Origin: Dokdonella_A sp963775445
GTDB lineage: Bacteria; Pseudomonadota; Gammaproteobacteria; Xanthomonadales; Rhodanobacteraceae
Assembly (NCBI GenBank): GCA_963775445.1
Contig: CAVZIT010000004.1
Location: 1,240,001-1,304,000 of the forward strand
DNA: 64,000 nt
Reading direction: 5' to 3'
Part shown: positions 7,946 to 17,900 of the stretch, in pieces
How the letters are laid out: the number at the start of each line of letters is the position of its first letter
Position numbering within the stretch: the first letter of the stretch is position 1
Made by a program: the position numbers and the translations under genes
The notes under the pieces: generated by a model
What the model was told of the DNA's origin: nothing
Database searches by the model: none
What the model saw: the letters and a program-made list of their open reading frames with translations, nothing else

Positions 7946-9298
7946 TCAGGAAACGATCCGCAGGATATCGTTGTAGAACGCCAGCCCCATGAGTGCCACG
8001 AGTACCGTCAGGCCCGCATATTGGCCGGCAATCTGCACGCGTTCACTCACCGGGCTGCCCTTGACCAACTCGATAAGGTAATACAGCAGGTGCCCGCCGT
8101 CCAAGACCGGGATCGGCAGCAGGTTCATTATGGCGAGGCTGAGCGATATCAGCGCGAGAAAGCTCAGGAACCAGGCCAAGCCCATGTGCGCGGACGTATT
8201 GGCGTACTGGGCGATCGTGATGACGCCGGAGAGATTCTTCAGCGAGGCTCCGCCGCTGACCATTTTCCACAACATGTCGAGCGTGTCGCGGGTCATGTGC
8301 CATGTTTCGGAAAATGCTGCGGGCACCGCAGCGAATATGTTGTAGCGCAATGTCGTGTCGTAGTGCGCATCGACCGGTTTGGCCGTAACTCCGAGTATCC
8401 AGGCGTCGCGACCGTCCTGTTTCTCTCGAACCGGCTCGGCGGAAACCGTTCGCTTTTGTCCGTTGCGAACGAAGCCAAGTTTGAGCGCGGTACCCTGGTT
8501 CGACTGCCTGGGAATCTGCACCTGCAGGTCGCGCCAGTCCTTGATCGCAACCGTTCCGATCGAGACGATCCGGTCGCCCGGCTCGAGTCCGGCCCGCGCT
8601 GCTGCGCTCCCCGGTTGCACGGTTCCGACTACGGGCGGCACTGCGATTTGCGCGGGCGTCAAACCCATGTCATTGAACAGCGTGCCCTGGTTCTCGTCTG
8701 CGGGCATCCTGGAAAGCGCGAGCGTGTGGGAGCCGGTGCGACCGTCGCGATCCACGACTTCGACAGGCGTGTCGCGCCGGTCCATTGCCGCCTTGGCGAG
8801 CGCAAGGCTCGCATCGGTCCACGTCGCTACATCCTGATCCCCGATGCGGGTGATGCGATCCCCCTCATGCAGGCCGGCGCTCGCGGCCAATGCCGTCGTG
8901 GGGCCGACGATCGGCAGGTAGTCCGGTTTGCCGATGACGAACATCAGCCAGAACGCGGCCAATGCAAACAGGAGGTTGAACGCGGGGCCGGCGGCGCTGA
9001 TCGCCATTCGCTGCAGCACCGGCTTGCGGTTGTAAGCGCGATCCAGATCCGATGCCGCGACTTCGCCCTCACGTTCGTCAAGCATCTTGACGTAGCCGCC
9101 GAGGGGAATCGCTGCGATCGCAAACTCGGTACCGTGGCGATCGTAACGCGACCACAGCGGCTTGCCGAATCCCACCGAGAATCGCAGCACCTTGACGCCG
9201 AACCGTCGCGCAACCACGAAGTGCCCGAATTCGTGGAAGGTGACGAGCACGCCGAGCGTGACGATCAGCCACCAGACGGAACCTGCGATTTCGCTCAT
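7946..9298 (-). CDS. rseP: Site-2 intramembrane zinc protease RseP
   Basis: RseP cuts anti-sigma factors within the membrane, releasing the sigma-E envelope stress response, and clears leftover signal peptides. The 450-residue product has the zinc motif HEFGH at residues 22-26 in the first membrane segment. Two PDZ domains follow in the periplasmic part (including GDRITRIGDQDVATW and LEPGDRIVSIG), and PVLDGGHLLYY near the C-terminus supplies the third zinc ligand. The chosen ATG at 9298 is preceded by GGAG; a longer upstream frame lacks family similarity. Confidence 0.96.
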   Translation of the reverse strand: MSEIAGSVWWLIVTLGVLVTFHEFGHFVVARRFGVKVLRFSVGFGKPLWSRYDRHGTEFAIAAIPLGGYVKMLDEREGEVAASDLDRAYNRKPVLQRMAISAAGPAFNLLFALAAFWLMFVIGKPDYLPIVGPTTALAASAGLHEGDRITRIGDQDVATWTDASLALAKAAMDRRDTPVEVVDRDGRTGSHTLALSRMPADENQGTLFNDMGLTPAQIAVPPVVGTVQPGSAAARAGLEPGDRIVSIGTVAIKDWRDLQVQIPRQSNQGTALKLGFVRNGQKRTVSAEPVREKQDGRDAWILGVTAKPVDAHYDTTLRYNIFAAVPAAFSETWHMTRDTLDMLWKMVSGGASLKNLSGVITIAQYANTSAHMGLAWFLSFLALISLSLAIMNLLPIPVLDGGHLLYYLIELVKGSPVSERVQIAGQYAGLTVLVALMGLAFYNDILRIVS

Positions 9299-9431
9299 GG
9301 ACGCATCTCCGGCATTGCCGCGGCAATCCGATTTCGGGTACGCAAACGGACCAGCACTTCCACTTCGAAGAATCCTTGTTGCGGTTCGGCTCGCGGAATC
9401 AAAGGGGCCAAATGCGGGAAAGTGCGCATTC

Positions 9432-10610
9432 TCAGGCGGCACGTGCCGCAATGATACTTTGCGCAAGCCGACGCGCCGTTAAATCGCTGTCAATCAATGC
9501 ATCGAGCTCGCCCACGGATTCGACTGACGAAGCATCCAGGGTCTGCTCGACGACCTGTGCAATTCCCAAAAACGGCAATCGACCAGCGAGAAAGGCGCTG
9601 ACTGCCTCCTCGTTTGCCGCGTTGAGAATCGCCGGCGCGGTTCCGCCCGCACGCAGCGCCTGATAGGCAAGGTCGATGCAGCGAAACGTTGCCCGATCCG
9701 GACGTTCGAACTCGAGGCGAGCGAGCGCCACCAGATCGAGCGCGGCGACCCCGGCTTCGACCCGGTCCGGCCACGCCAAGGCGTGCGCCAGTGCGGTGCG
9801 CATATCGGGATTGCCGAGTTGCGCCAGGACGGACCCATCGATGTATTCGACCAGCGAATGGATGATGCTTTGCGGATGCACGACGATCTCGACCGCATCC
9901 GGCGCTGCATTGAACAGGAAATGTGCCTCGATGACTTCGAGACCCTTGTTCATCATGGTCGCCGAATCCACCGAAATCTTGCGGCCCATCCGCCAGTTCG
10001 GGTGCGCGCAGGCCAGATCCGGCGTCACCTGGTCAAGATCGCTGCGCTTGCGCCCGCGAAATGGACCACCAGATGCCGTCAGCAGGATTCGACGGACGCC
10101 TGCATGCCCCAGATTCGGCTGGCCGCGCGGCAGGCACTGGAATACCGCATTGTGTTCCGAATCGATCGGCAGCAAATCGCCTCCGCCTGTCGCCAGGGCT
10201 GCGAGCATCAACGGGCCCGCCATGACGATCGCTTCCTTGTTGGCCAACAGCAGGCGCTTTCCACTCCGCGCGGCGGCGAGCGTGGAGGCGAGGCCGGCCG
10301 CACCGACGATTCCGGCGACGACGGTGTCGCATGCGTCGCCGGTGGCGATGTCGACCAGGGCATCCGCGCCGGCCATGACCCGGCAGGTCACTCCGATTTC
10401 TTTCAGGCGTGCTCGCAGCGGGTTCTCGCAAGCGGTATCCGCGATCACCGCGATTTCCGGACGAAAGCGTTTGCAGGCGGTCGCGAGCTCGGCCACATTC
10501 CGGTGTGCGGCGAGCACACTGGCGCGAAATCGTTGCGGATGTCGCGCGATGACATCGAGCGTGCTTGCGCCAATCGAACCGGTTGCGCCAAGAATGGCGA
10601 TACGCTTCAC
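9432..10610 (-). CDS. dxr: 1-deoxy-D-xylulose 5-phosphate reductoisomerase
   Basis: Dxr turns DXP into MEP, the first committed step of the non-mevalonate isoprenoid pathway that feeds UppS next door. The 392-residue protein begins KRIAILGATGSIGASTLD, a Rossmann NADPH-binding loop. It carries LLANKEAIVMAG, LPIDSEHNA, ILLTASGGPF, KISVDSATMMNKGLE and VHPQSIIHSLVEYIDGS, which form the metal and substrate site. The start codon is GTG, overlapping the cdsA stop (GTGA at 10607-10610). Confidence 0.97.
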   Translation of the reverse strand: MKRIAILGATGSIGASTLDVIARHPQRFRASVLAAHRNVAELATACKRFRPEIAVIADTACENPLRARLKEIGVTCRVMAGADALVDIATGDACDTVVAGIVGAAGLASTLAAARSGKRLLLANKEAIVMAGPLMLAALATGGGDLLPIDSEHNAVFQCLPRGQPNLGHAGVRRILLTASGGPFRGRKRSDLDQVTPDLACAHPNWRMGRKISVDSATMMNKGLEVIEAHFLFNAAPDAVEIVVHPQSIIHSLVEYIDGSVLAQLGNPDMRTALAHALAWPDRVEAGVAALDLVALARLEFERPDRATFRCIDLAYQALRAGGTAPAILNAANEEAVSAFLAGRLPFLGIAQVVEQTLDASSVESVGELDALIDSDLTARRLAQSIIAARAA

Positions 10611-11434
10611 GGGCGCAGCAGCAGATCGAGCAGCAGCTTGCCGATGGCGAATACCGGCAACGCCGCAAACACGCTATCGAGCCGATCGAACAGGCCACCG
10701 TGGCCCGGGAAGAGGCTACCGGAATCCTTGACCTGCGCCTGGCGCTTGATCAGGCTTTCGAACAAGTCGCCGACGATCGACGCAGCGACGGCCAGCAGCG
10801 CAATCGCGATGAGCCCGATCAAGCCAGCACCTCTTGCGTCGAGTACCAGGCAGGCAACCAGCGCAAACAGCGCGGAGCCGGCCAGGGCGCCCCACACGCC
10901 GGCGGTGGTCTTGCCGGGACTGATGCGCGGCGCGAGTTTTCTTGTTCCGTAACGGCTGCCCGCAAAGAAGGCCGCGATATCCGCAGCCCATACCAGCGCC
11001 AGCGCGAACAGGGCCCAGCCGTGACCGTGTTGTGGCTGGCGATGAAGCGCAATCACGGCCGCCCATGCCGGTATCACGACAAGGGTTCCCGCGATGAGCT
11101 TGATCGCCCGATTGATTCTCGTGGGCGCCGCGGCGAAACTGAAATTGCCGAGCCAGACCAGCACCAGCAGCCACCAGACGATTCCCAAACCGATCACGTC
11201 CCACCAGAACGCCTGATCGCGAACCCCCCACAACAACACCAGCAGAAGCGCGTTGGCCGCGAGAACGGCCAGACGAGCAGTCGTCGAGCGCAAGCCGAGC
11301 AGGTTGGTCCACTCCCACAGCGCGAGCAACGAAATGAAAGCCGTCAGGAGCGCGAACAACGGTGTCGGCAGCAGCAATACCATTGCAACCGCGACGGGCG
11401 CCAGCACCAGTGCCGTGAGAATGCGCTGCTTCAT
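10607..11434 (-). CDS. cdsA: Phosphatidate cytidylyltransferase
   Basis: CdsA makes CDP-diacylglycerol from phosphatidic acid and CTP in the inner membrane, the branch point for all phospholipids. The 275-residue protein is mostly hydrophobic with about eight predicted membrane segments and carries the family signature region GSRYGTRKLAPRISPGKTTA with the conserved SPGKT. The ATG lies 31 bases after uppS, and the gene is coupled to dxr downstream. Confidence 0.95.
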   Translation of the reverse strand: MKQRILTALVLAPVAVAMVLLLPTPLFALLTAFISLLALWEWTNLLGLRSTTARLAVLAANALLLVLLWGVRDQAFWWDVIGLGIVWWLLVLVWLGNFSFAAAPTRINRAIKLIAGTLVVIPAWAAVIALHRQPQHGHGWALFALALVWAADIAAFFAGSRYGTRKLAPRISPGKTTAGVWGALAGSALFALVACLVLDARGAGLIGLIAIALLAVAASIVGDLFESLIKRQAQVKDSGSLFPGHGGLFDRLDSVFAALPVFAIGKLLLDLLLRP

Positions 11435-11465
11435 GAACTCGTGCTGATGACCATCGTAGCCGTCG

Positions 11466-12206
11466 CTACCCGGTCACGCGCAGTTGCGATGAAGTGCGCC
11501 CATAACGCCGCTCGCGCCGCGAATATTCCGACAGCGCCCGATCCAGTACCTCGGCATCGACATCCGGCCACAATGTGTCGGTGAAATAGAGCTCGGCGTA
11601 CGCGAGCTGCCACAGCAGGAAATTGCTCAGGCGAAATTCGCCGCCCGTGCGTATCAGCAGGTCGACCGGCGGGGTGTCGGCAAGGCACAGAAATCTGGCG
11701 AAGGATTCTTCGGTGATGTCGTCGGTACGCAGGTCGCCAGCCTCCACCGCTTCGGCGCTGCGGCGGGCGGCATTGGCAATGTCCCAGCGTCCGCCGTAAT
11801 TGACTGCCACATTGAGGTGCAAGGCGCCGTTGGATGCGGTTTTCCTCGTTGCCGTGCGCATGCGTTTGCGCAGGTCGGGCTTGAAGATGTCGAGATCGCC
11901 GATGAACGTCACGCGCACGTCATTGGATTGCAATTCGTCGACCTCGCGGTCGAGCGCCTTCATGAACAATTGCATCAGCGCTCCGACTTCCGCTTCGGGA
12001 CGACGCCAGTTTTCGCTAGAGAATGCGAACAGGGTCAGCGCCTCGACCTCGCGGCGCCGGCACCATTCGATGCTTGCGCGCACCGCCTTCTGGCCTTCGC
12101 GATGTCCGAAGCTGCGCGGCCGTCTGCGTTGCTGGGCCCAGCGTCCGTTGCCATCCATGACGATGGCGACATGACGAGGAACGTGCGGGACGGCGTCGGA
12201 ATCCAT
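11466..12206 (-). CDS. uppS: Undecaprenyl diphosphate synthase
   Basis: UppS is the cytosolic cis-prenyltransferase that builds the C55 lipid carrier for peptidoglycan and O-antigen. From ATG 12206 the product is 246 residues, the usual size, and opens with RHVAIVMDGNGRWAQ, including the catalytic Asp. It also has FGHREGQKAVR, LTLFAFSSENW, VNYGGRWDI and DLLIRTGGEFRLSNFLLWQ. The open frame extends upstream to 12341, but that stretch is a repeat-bearing intergenic region, not coding. Confidence 0.96.
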   Translation of the reverse strand: MDSDAVPHVPRHVAIVMDGNGRWAQQRRRPRSFGHREGQKAVRASIEWCRRREVEALTLFAFSSENWRRPEAEVGALMQLFMKALDREVDELQSNDVRVTFIGDLDIFKPDLRKRMRTATRKTASNGALHLNVAVNYGGRWDIANAARRSAEAVEAGDLRTDDITEESFARFLCLADTPPVDLLIRTGGEFRLSNFLLWQLAYAELYFTDTLWPDVDAEVLDRALSEYSRRERRYGRTSSQLRVTG

Positions 12207-12251
12207 GAGATCGATCTTGAGGGCGCGGCCGAGGGGATTGGGTGAACGCAA

Positions 12252-12328
12252 GGGCTGAGGGCCAGGGCTGAGGGCTGAACTGCGAAAAGCGCAGAGCGGC
12301 GCGGATGCACGCTCTTCGCCCTCAGCCC
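12252..12328. repeat. Two direct and one inverted copy of GGGCTGAGGGC between uppS and frr
   Basis: GGGCTGAGGGC occurs at 12252-12262 and 12265-12275, and its reverse complement GCCCTCAGCCC at 12318-12328. The inverted pair could form a stem in the mRNA leader of uppS. No T-run follows, so termination is not clear. Confidence 0.7.
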
Positions 12329-12337
12329 CGTCTTTCT

Positions 12338-12895
12338 TCACATCGACATCAACTCGTCTTCCTTCGCCCTGACCACGGCATCGACGTCCTTGACGAACTT
12401 GTCGGTCAACTTCTGGATCTCGTCGTCCGCGCGCCGTTCATCGTCTTCGGAGATGGTCTTGTCCTTCTGCAATTCCTTGATCTGGTGCAGGGCGTCGCGG
12501 CGGACATTTCGCACTGCCACCTTGGCGTTCTCCCCCTCGTGGGCGACGTGCCTGGACAATTCCTTGCGCCGCTCTTCGGTCAGCACGGGCAGATTGATGC
12601 GGATGACCATGCCGACGGTGGTCGGATTGAGCCCCAGATCGGATGCAAGGATGGCCTTCTCGATCGGGCCGACCATGGTCTTCTCGAACGGTGTGATCAC
12701 GATCGAACGCGCGTCGGCAATGGCCACGTTGGCGACCTGCATGATCGGCGTATCGGCACCGTAATAGGGGACCTTGAGTGGTTCGATCAGGGCGGTACTT
12801 GCGCGCCCGGTGCGCAGACGCGACAGCTCGTGCTGCAGTGACTCGACGCTCTTGTGCATGCGTGTCTGCGTATCCTTCTTGATGTCATCGAGCAT
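12338..12895 (-). CDS. frr: Ribosome recycling factor
   Basis: RRF splits post-termination ribosomes together with EF-G and IF3. The 185-residue product begins MLDDIKKDTQTRMHKSVESL, has ELSRLRTGRAST, the LNPTTVGMVIRINLPVLTEERRKEL-type region (not written in full) and ends with the helical VDAVVRAKEDELMSM. The usual upstream neighbour pyrH is not adjacent here but lies 18.6 kb away at 31490-32215, same strand. A local promoter-like sequence precedes the gene. Confidence 0.97.
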   Translation of the reverse strand: MLDDIKKDTQTRMHKSVESLQHELSRLRTGRASTALIEPLKVPYYGADTPIMQVANVAIADARSIVITPFEKTMVGPIEKAILASDLGLNPTTVGMVIRINLPVLTEERRKELSRHVAHEGENAKVAVRNVRRDALHQIKELQKDKTISEDDERRADDEIQKLTDKFVKDVDAVVRAKEDELMSM

Positions 12896-12932
12896 GATCC
12901 GATCACCGTTTTCGCATTTCGAGCCATCGCAA

Positions 12933-12941
12933 AGTATAGCA
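12933..12941 (-). promoter_or_regulatory. Extended -10 promoter candidate for frr-uppS-cdsA cluster
   Basis: On the minus strand TGC-TATACT matches an extended -10 element and ends 37 bases before the frr ATG. No strong -35 is visible. An own promoter would be needed here because frr is cut off from the pyrH transcript. Confidence 0.5.
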
Positions 12942-13374
12942 GCGGCACCGCAGCCGGCAGCCGGAGGAAATGTCTCGGTATCCGCGAGTCGGGCGTCGCG
13001 CACGGATGGCTGGAGTGATCTGCGCGTTCGATGGCGAGCGAGCGCATACAGTGACCTGCTTGAAGTAGCGGCGTCGAAAGCACGCATTGCCCGCCGCGGC
13101 GCGTTTCCGCGCTTTTCACCCCGGTCAATCGGGATCGACGAAGCGGTTCGACCGGAACGACGGGGATCGGATGGCACGTTGCGTACCCCCGATCCCGGAA
13201 GGATTGCCGCCAAGTGACGTCGTCAACGCACCGCTGAAAAATCGTCGATAGTCGACATGGGCACTCCGGCGCGGGTGCGGTCTTTTGCTTGGCTATGCTC
13301 TGCGCACTGTTGGCCCTTGCAGGCGCCGCACCATCGACGCCGTGTATTACGCAGCAGCCGCGCGCGCAGCGTGG
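12942..13374. other. Gap between the frr promoter region and the outer-membrane barrel gene
   Basis: About 430 bases without a supportable gene. Open frames on both strands are short or out-of-frame extensions of neighbours. This is the left junction of the accessory block; I see no terminal repeat, tRNA remnant or integrase fragment in it. Confidence 0.55.
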
Positions 13375-14373
13375 TCAGAACTGCCGTGTCAGCCGGGTTT
13401 CCAGCGCGTACTTGAAGTTGAATACGGTATCGCCCCAGAACTCGCGCTGGATCCCGGTCGACAGCGTGTAGGCGCTGCCGAGATCGTAGTCGAAACCCAC
13501 GCCTGCGGCGTGGTAACTGTGCACGGAAATCTGGTCGTGGCGATACCAGTAGTCATTGGTCTCGCCGTCGGTCAGCGGCAGCAAATCCAGCGCATGGACG
13601 CCGTTGCCCCTGCGGCCAGTCAGGAACGTGCGCACGGAGAACTTTTCGTTGACGAACCAGCCGAATTCGGCGTCGAAGCGCTGGTAGCCGGTGTCGTAAC
13701 CGAGGACGTGCTTGCTGAATGCATAACCGTACCCGAGTCTGTAGTACAGATTGGTGAACTCGAACTGGTGCGCAAGTGTCGCCGAAAGCAGGAGTTGCGT
13801 GAGCCGCTGGCCGACTGCGGCGTTGTCGAAGAACACATAGTCGTGACTCGGAACGGTGAGCGTGGCCGACGGCGTGATGAAATAGTCGTTGATGTGCGTG
13901 TACCAGGCCACGCCAAGATTGAAGTCCTGCCACGTGCCATGGTAGCGGCCGTCGTCGATGAATCGCGATTCCGGGTGCGACGGATTGAGCACTGGAATAT
14001 TGGCGCATTGCGGCGGCGCGGTGGTCGGGCAGTGCGGCTGGTCGCCGGTGTAGCGGTTGTCGAGATACGGAATACCGAAGTGGACCGACCAGTTGTCCGC
14101 GACGTAATAGGTGAGATCGAAGTCGAAGCCGCGGCTGCGCACGGCCCCGTTTGGCAGCTCGATGTTGGAAGCGGCCTGGAAGCCGTTGACGTAGGTGTTG
14201 AGGTAGGCGATCGAGATGCTGCCGTGCCCTTTGGCGGATTCCTGCAGCGAATGTTTCGCCGGCGCCGGGGCGAAGAGAGACTGACCGCCGCCTGACGAAG
14301 TAGCGGCATCTTGCGCACAGACCGCCTGCATGGTGGCGATTCCCAGAACCAGCGACACGATTCGCCGAAACAT
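13375..14373 (-). CDS. Outer-membrane beta-barrel protein, transporter-like
   Basis: The 332-residue product has a signal peptide (MFRRIVSLVLGIATMQAVCA) and then many alternating aromatic amphipathic strands such as SISIAYLNTYVNGFQAA, RGFDFDLTYYVADNWSVHFG and FNFKYALETRLTRQF. It ends in Phe, as outer-membrane barrels usually do. The layout resembles the transporter family around PF13557 (Phenol_MetA_deg), but that is recalled similarity and the substrate is unknown. It is the last gene of the minus-strand accessory series, 80 bases after the exported pseudo-receiver gene, so the two may be co-transcribed. Confidence 0.7.
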   Translation of the reverse strand: MFRRIVSLVLGIATMQAVCAQDAATSSGGGQSLFAPAPAKHSLQESAKGHGSISIAYLNTYVNGFQAASNIELPNGAVRSRGFDFDLTYYVADNWSVHFGIPYLDNRYTGDQPHCPTTAPPQCANIPVLNPSHPESRFIDDGRYHGTWQDFNLGVAWYTHINDYFITPSATLTVPSHDYVFFDNAAVGQRLTQLLLSATLAHQFEFTNLYYRLGYGYAFSKHVLGYDTGYQRFDAEFGWFVNEKFSVRTFLTGRRGNGVHALDLLPLTDGETNDYWYRHDQISVHSYHAAGVGFDYDLGSAYTLSTGIQREFWGDTVFNFKYALETRLTRQF

Positions 14374-14453
14374 GGCCGTCCCTCCCAGATTGCGTCAACA
14401 CAACCCCTTGCGGCCTTGCGAAAGGCCGCGATTCGACGCGTCGGCAGCGCGGC

Positions 14454-14945
14454 TTACGCGCCGCGCGTCTTCATCGTCTGTTCGATTTCCTTCAAAAACT
14501 GGTTGAGATTCGCGCTTTCGTTCAGCGCCAGCGGATACTGCTTGCGGATCGCATCCTCGTCGCCGTGCTGGAACACCGGAATCAGCGCCGGCTCGTGCGA
14601 GATGCGCGCGAGCTGCGGCTCGATTGCCGGAAGATCGCCGGCATAGGTGATGATCACGTCGTACTGGTGCGCGGCCAGCGCCTTGGCGAGTGCATCAGGC
14701 GTGTCGACGACGGTGACGGAATGGCCGGCTTTTTCCAGGTTTTCGTGGAACATCTGTTCGTCTGCGATGATCGCCTGGTGTGCCGCAGTGCCGCCGTACA
14801 GCAGGATCTGCGCCGGATGGCGCGTGATGAAGGCGTGGTAGCGCATGGCGCCGCCCATGCGGTACATCACTTCGCCGCAGGCCTGCGCATCCGAAGCCGA
14901 CATGGCCACGGCGACCAACAACAAGGTCGTACCCAGCTTGTTCAT
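14454..14945 (-). CDS. Exported protein with a receiver-like fold lacking the phospho-acceptor
   Basis: The 163-residue product has a signal peptide (MNKLGTTLLLVAVAMSASDA) with a likely cut at AQA-C. The rest looks like a response-regulator receiver fold: beta1 AQILLYGGTA, helix with DEQMFHENLEKAG, beta2 HSVTVVD, then YDVIITYAGDLP at the place of the phospho-Asp strand, where no Asp ends the strand. PALIPVF follows as a later strand. It is therefore a probable pseudo-receiver in the periplasm, an unusual location for this fold. I do not recognise a named family. It lies 27 bases after kinase A and upstream of the barrel gene. Confidence 0.6.
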   Translation of the reverse strand: MNKLGTTLLLVAVAMSASDAQACGEVMYRMGGAMRYHAFITRHPAQILLYGGTAAHQAIIADEQMFHENLEKAGHSVTVVDTPDALAKALAAHQYDVIITYAGDLPAIEPQLARISHEPALIPVFQHGDEDAIRKQYPLALNESANLNQFLKEIEQTMKTRGA

Positions 14946-14972
14946 GAGATTCTCCTGTGCGTGGTGGACAGT

Positions 14973-17900
14973 TCAGGTTGAGTGCCTTCCCTGGCGGAGT
15001 CGCGTTTCGCGTTTTCCGCGAACTTGCATTGGGGAATTGGCGCCAGCGATTACACGCTTGTCCTGAGTCTTGTGCGAGGGTGAGTCCCGGGCCTTGTCTT
15101 GGGCCTTGTCGAAGGGCTCGGCCGTAATCGCGAAAAATACCGGCGTACTCCAGCCATGATCGGCGGTTTCCAGGTCCAGGGTGGCAACGATTCTTTCCGG
15201 GTGTGGATTGGGCAGGCGCGGGTTGCTGACCAGCACCTGCGGCATCAGTCCGATGTCCCGGAAGGGGACGCCTTGGACCCAGCCGATCGGGGTGGGCTGG
15301 TCGTGGCCGGTCCAGCCCGGCACGTCGCGCTGGGTGCGGATCGGCAGCGCGGCCTGGCTACCGTCGCGGTAATGCAGGCGCACGGTCGCATACGTGCGTT
15401 CGCGGGATTCGCCGATGTCTTCGGGTGCGTAGAGCAACACGTGCAGCGCTGCAATCGGCAGCGCCGGCAAATGTATGGCGGTTACGCTGGCGCGCGGCGC
15501 GATCTGGTAGCGTGTGCCCGCGGTTTCGCCTATGCTGCCGCCCCGCATTTCCAGCGCGCCGCGCAAGTCGTAGTCGATTCCATCCAGACGGACCAGGCCG
15601 AATGGAAAATCGGTCATCGCGGGCACGCCGGAATTCATCACGTTGGTGAGCGATGCCGGTGCCAGGTCATAGACATCGCTCAAATCGATCTGCAAGACGC
15701 TGGCGGCCGGGTCGCGGGCCGGAATCGGGTTGGATCCGATCCAGCGCGCGATCCGCGGCGCCGGCCTTGGCGCGGCTGCGGGCGGCGGTCCCGGATCGCC
15801 CGCGCGAAGACGCAGGCGTTGGCCGGAGTCAGCCACGCGCAATACCCGCGCGCCGCCATTACGCGGAGTCAACAGCGCGGCCTGCACCTGTAGTTGCTTC
15901 AGGTCCTCGTGGCTTGTCGCTACTGGCCACAGACGCCAGGAACTCGCGATCGAGGGTCCTACAAAGGCAAGCAGATGGCGATCGTCGCTGCTGAAAGCCA
16001 GCGCACTCACGGAGTTCATCTGCGAGTCCTGGGTCTGCAGCGGCGGTCCGACCGGTGTGAGATCCGCCGCCTCATACAGTTGCACGTTGCGGCCGAACGC
16101 ATGCGCGACCAGGCGGCCGTCGTGACTGATCGCGAACACGTTTGTCGCCTCGCCGCCGCGCAGACCGCTGGCGCTGCGTTCGCCCGGTGCGCCGGGATCG
16201 AGCACCACCCTGTCTCGGCCGGCAAGCAGGGGCTTGTCGCCGAGCGCGGCGATGCCGATCGGATAGACGCCCGGCACATGACGCTGTTCGACGATTTTCC
16301 CCGAGTGCAGATTCCAGAGCATCAGGTCGGCGTTGTTGGCCTGGGTGTCGTCGAGGTTGCGCGTGACCAGCCACAGGCGTTGCGCATCGGCAGTGAAAGC
16401 CGCCCAGATCACCGGCTGCGCGGGATCGTGCGGATAGGCGCCAAGCGATTTCAGCGTGCGCATGTCGAACACCTCGGTCGCGCCATCGGCAGGGCCGGTG
16501 GCAAGCAGGCGCGAGGCATCGGCCGACAGCACGAATTGGCGCAGGGGCCCCTTGATCGCGACGCCGCCCCGATCGAGGCGGTGGCCGTTGCTCAAGTCGT
16601 ACAGTTCGATCCGTTCCTCGAAGCCGTGCGCGCCGTTCTGATCGAAGCTGAGCGCGGCGAGCCGGCCGTCGGCGCCGACGGCGATATGCTGAGGCGTGTC
16701 GCGCAGCAGAATGGTAGGAATGCGCTGGCGCAGCGTGGCGGCATCGAAAACATGCAAGCCGGCGCGCGCAACGACGATCAGGGTATTGCCTTGACCGGCC
16801 ATTTCGGCGAACGCGATCGGCGGTGGCAACGGCAACCACCGTGTCGCGGTCCGCCGCGCGGTCGACAGTATGCGCAGATGGTCGTAGTTGACATCCACCA
16901 CGTGATCGCCGTCGGTATAAAGGTTATCCGGGCTCACGAGTGCCGGATTTGCGTCCAGCATGACCGGCGCCGGCAACCGCCACAACCGGATTTCGCCGTC
17001 CATTCCGGCGCTGGCGAGCAGACCAGCGTGTGGCGCCGCGCTCAGCCAGTACGGCCCCGCTTGCGCGCCGCGAGGCGGGCTGGCGATCAGAGGCGTGGCT
17101 TCGCCCAGCATCGGCCCTTGCTGCGGCAGGCGCCAGATCCGGGCATCGCCGTCGTTTCCGGCGATCTGGCCGGAAACGATCAGCAGCCGGCTGGCGCGGT
17201 CGATTTCCACATGCGTTGCATTGAAATCCGCCTGCATCTGTCCTGCGTGCAACAGTTCGCCACTGGCGACGTCATAGGCCAGCGCCGCGCCGTCGCTGCG
17301 TGCCACGGCCAGCCACGCATCGTCCGCGCTGAAGCTGAGCCATGTCACCGGGCTGCCCAGAGGGCCCGGCAGCTCCCTCACGCGCAGGTCGCGCGGATCG
17401 AGCAGCAGGATTTCCCCATTGCTGGTGCCGAGCGCGAGCGAGGCGCCGTCGCGGCTGGCGGACCAGGCGGTGAACGATTCGTGTGGCGGAAGCGGCACCG
17501 CACGTGGCGTATCGAGGTGGTGCGGATCGAACAGGAGCAACTCGCTCATGTTGCGGCCGAACTGCAACGCGTAGCGCAAGTGCGGGTCGAGTATCCATTG
17601 TCGAATGCCGTTTATTACCAATTCCGGGGCCAGGTTCGACAGCGGGCGCCACGGCTCGACCTGCCAAAGTTGCACACGATCGTGCTTATCGTGCAGCAGC
17701 GCGTGACGGCCGTCGGCGCTCCAGTTGATACCGATCAGATTGCCGAACTGCTTCGGCGGCGCAATCGCCGTTGCCCGATCCAGATCGATCAGCATGCCCG
17801 AGGTGCTCGGGCCGGGCACGAAATCCAACCATTCGCCGGTCACCAGCAGGCGGTGATCATCGACAAAGCGCGGCAGGATCGGCACCTCATCGGCGTCGAG

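Noticed and set aside
14973..15070. Kinase A tail as a frameshifted end
   Set aside because: The frame is continuous and similar repeat words exist elsewhere, so repeat insertion explains the odd tail better.
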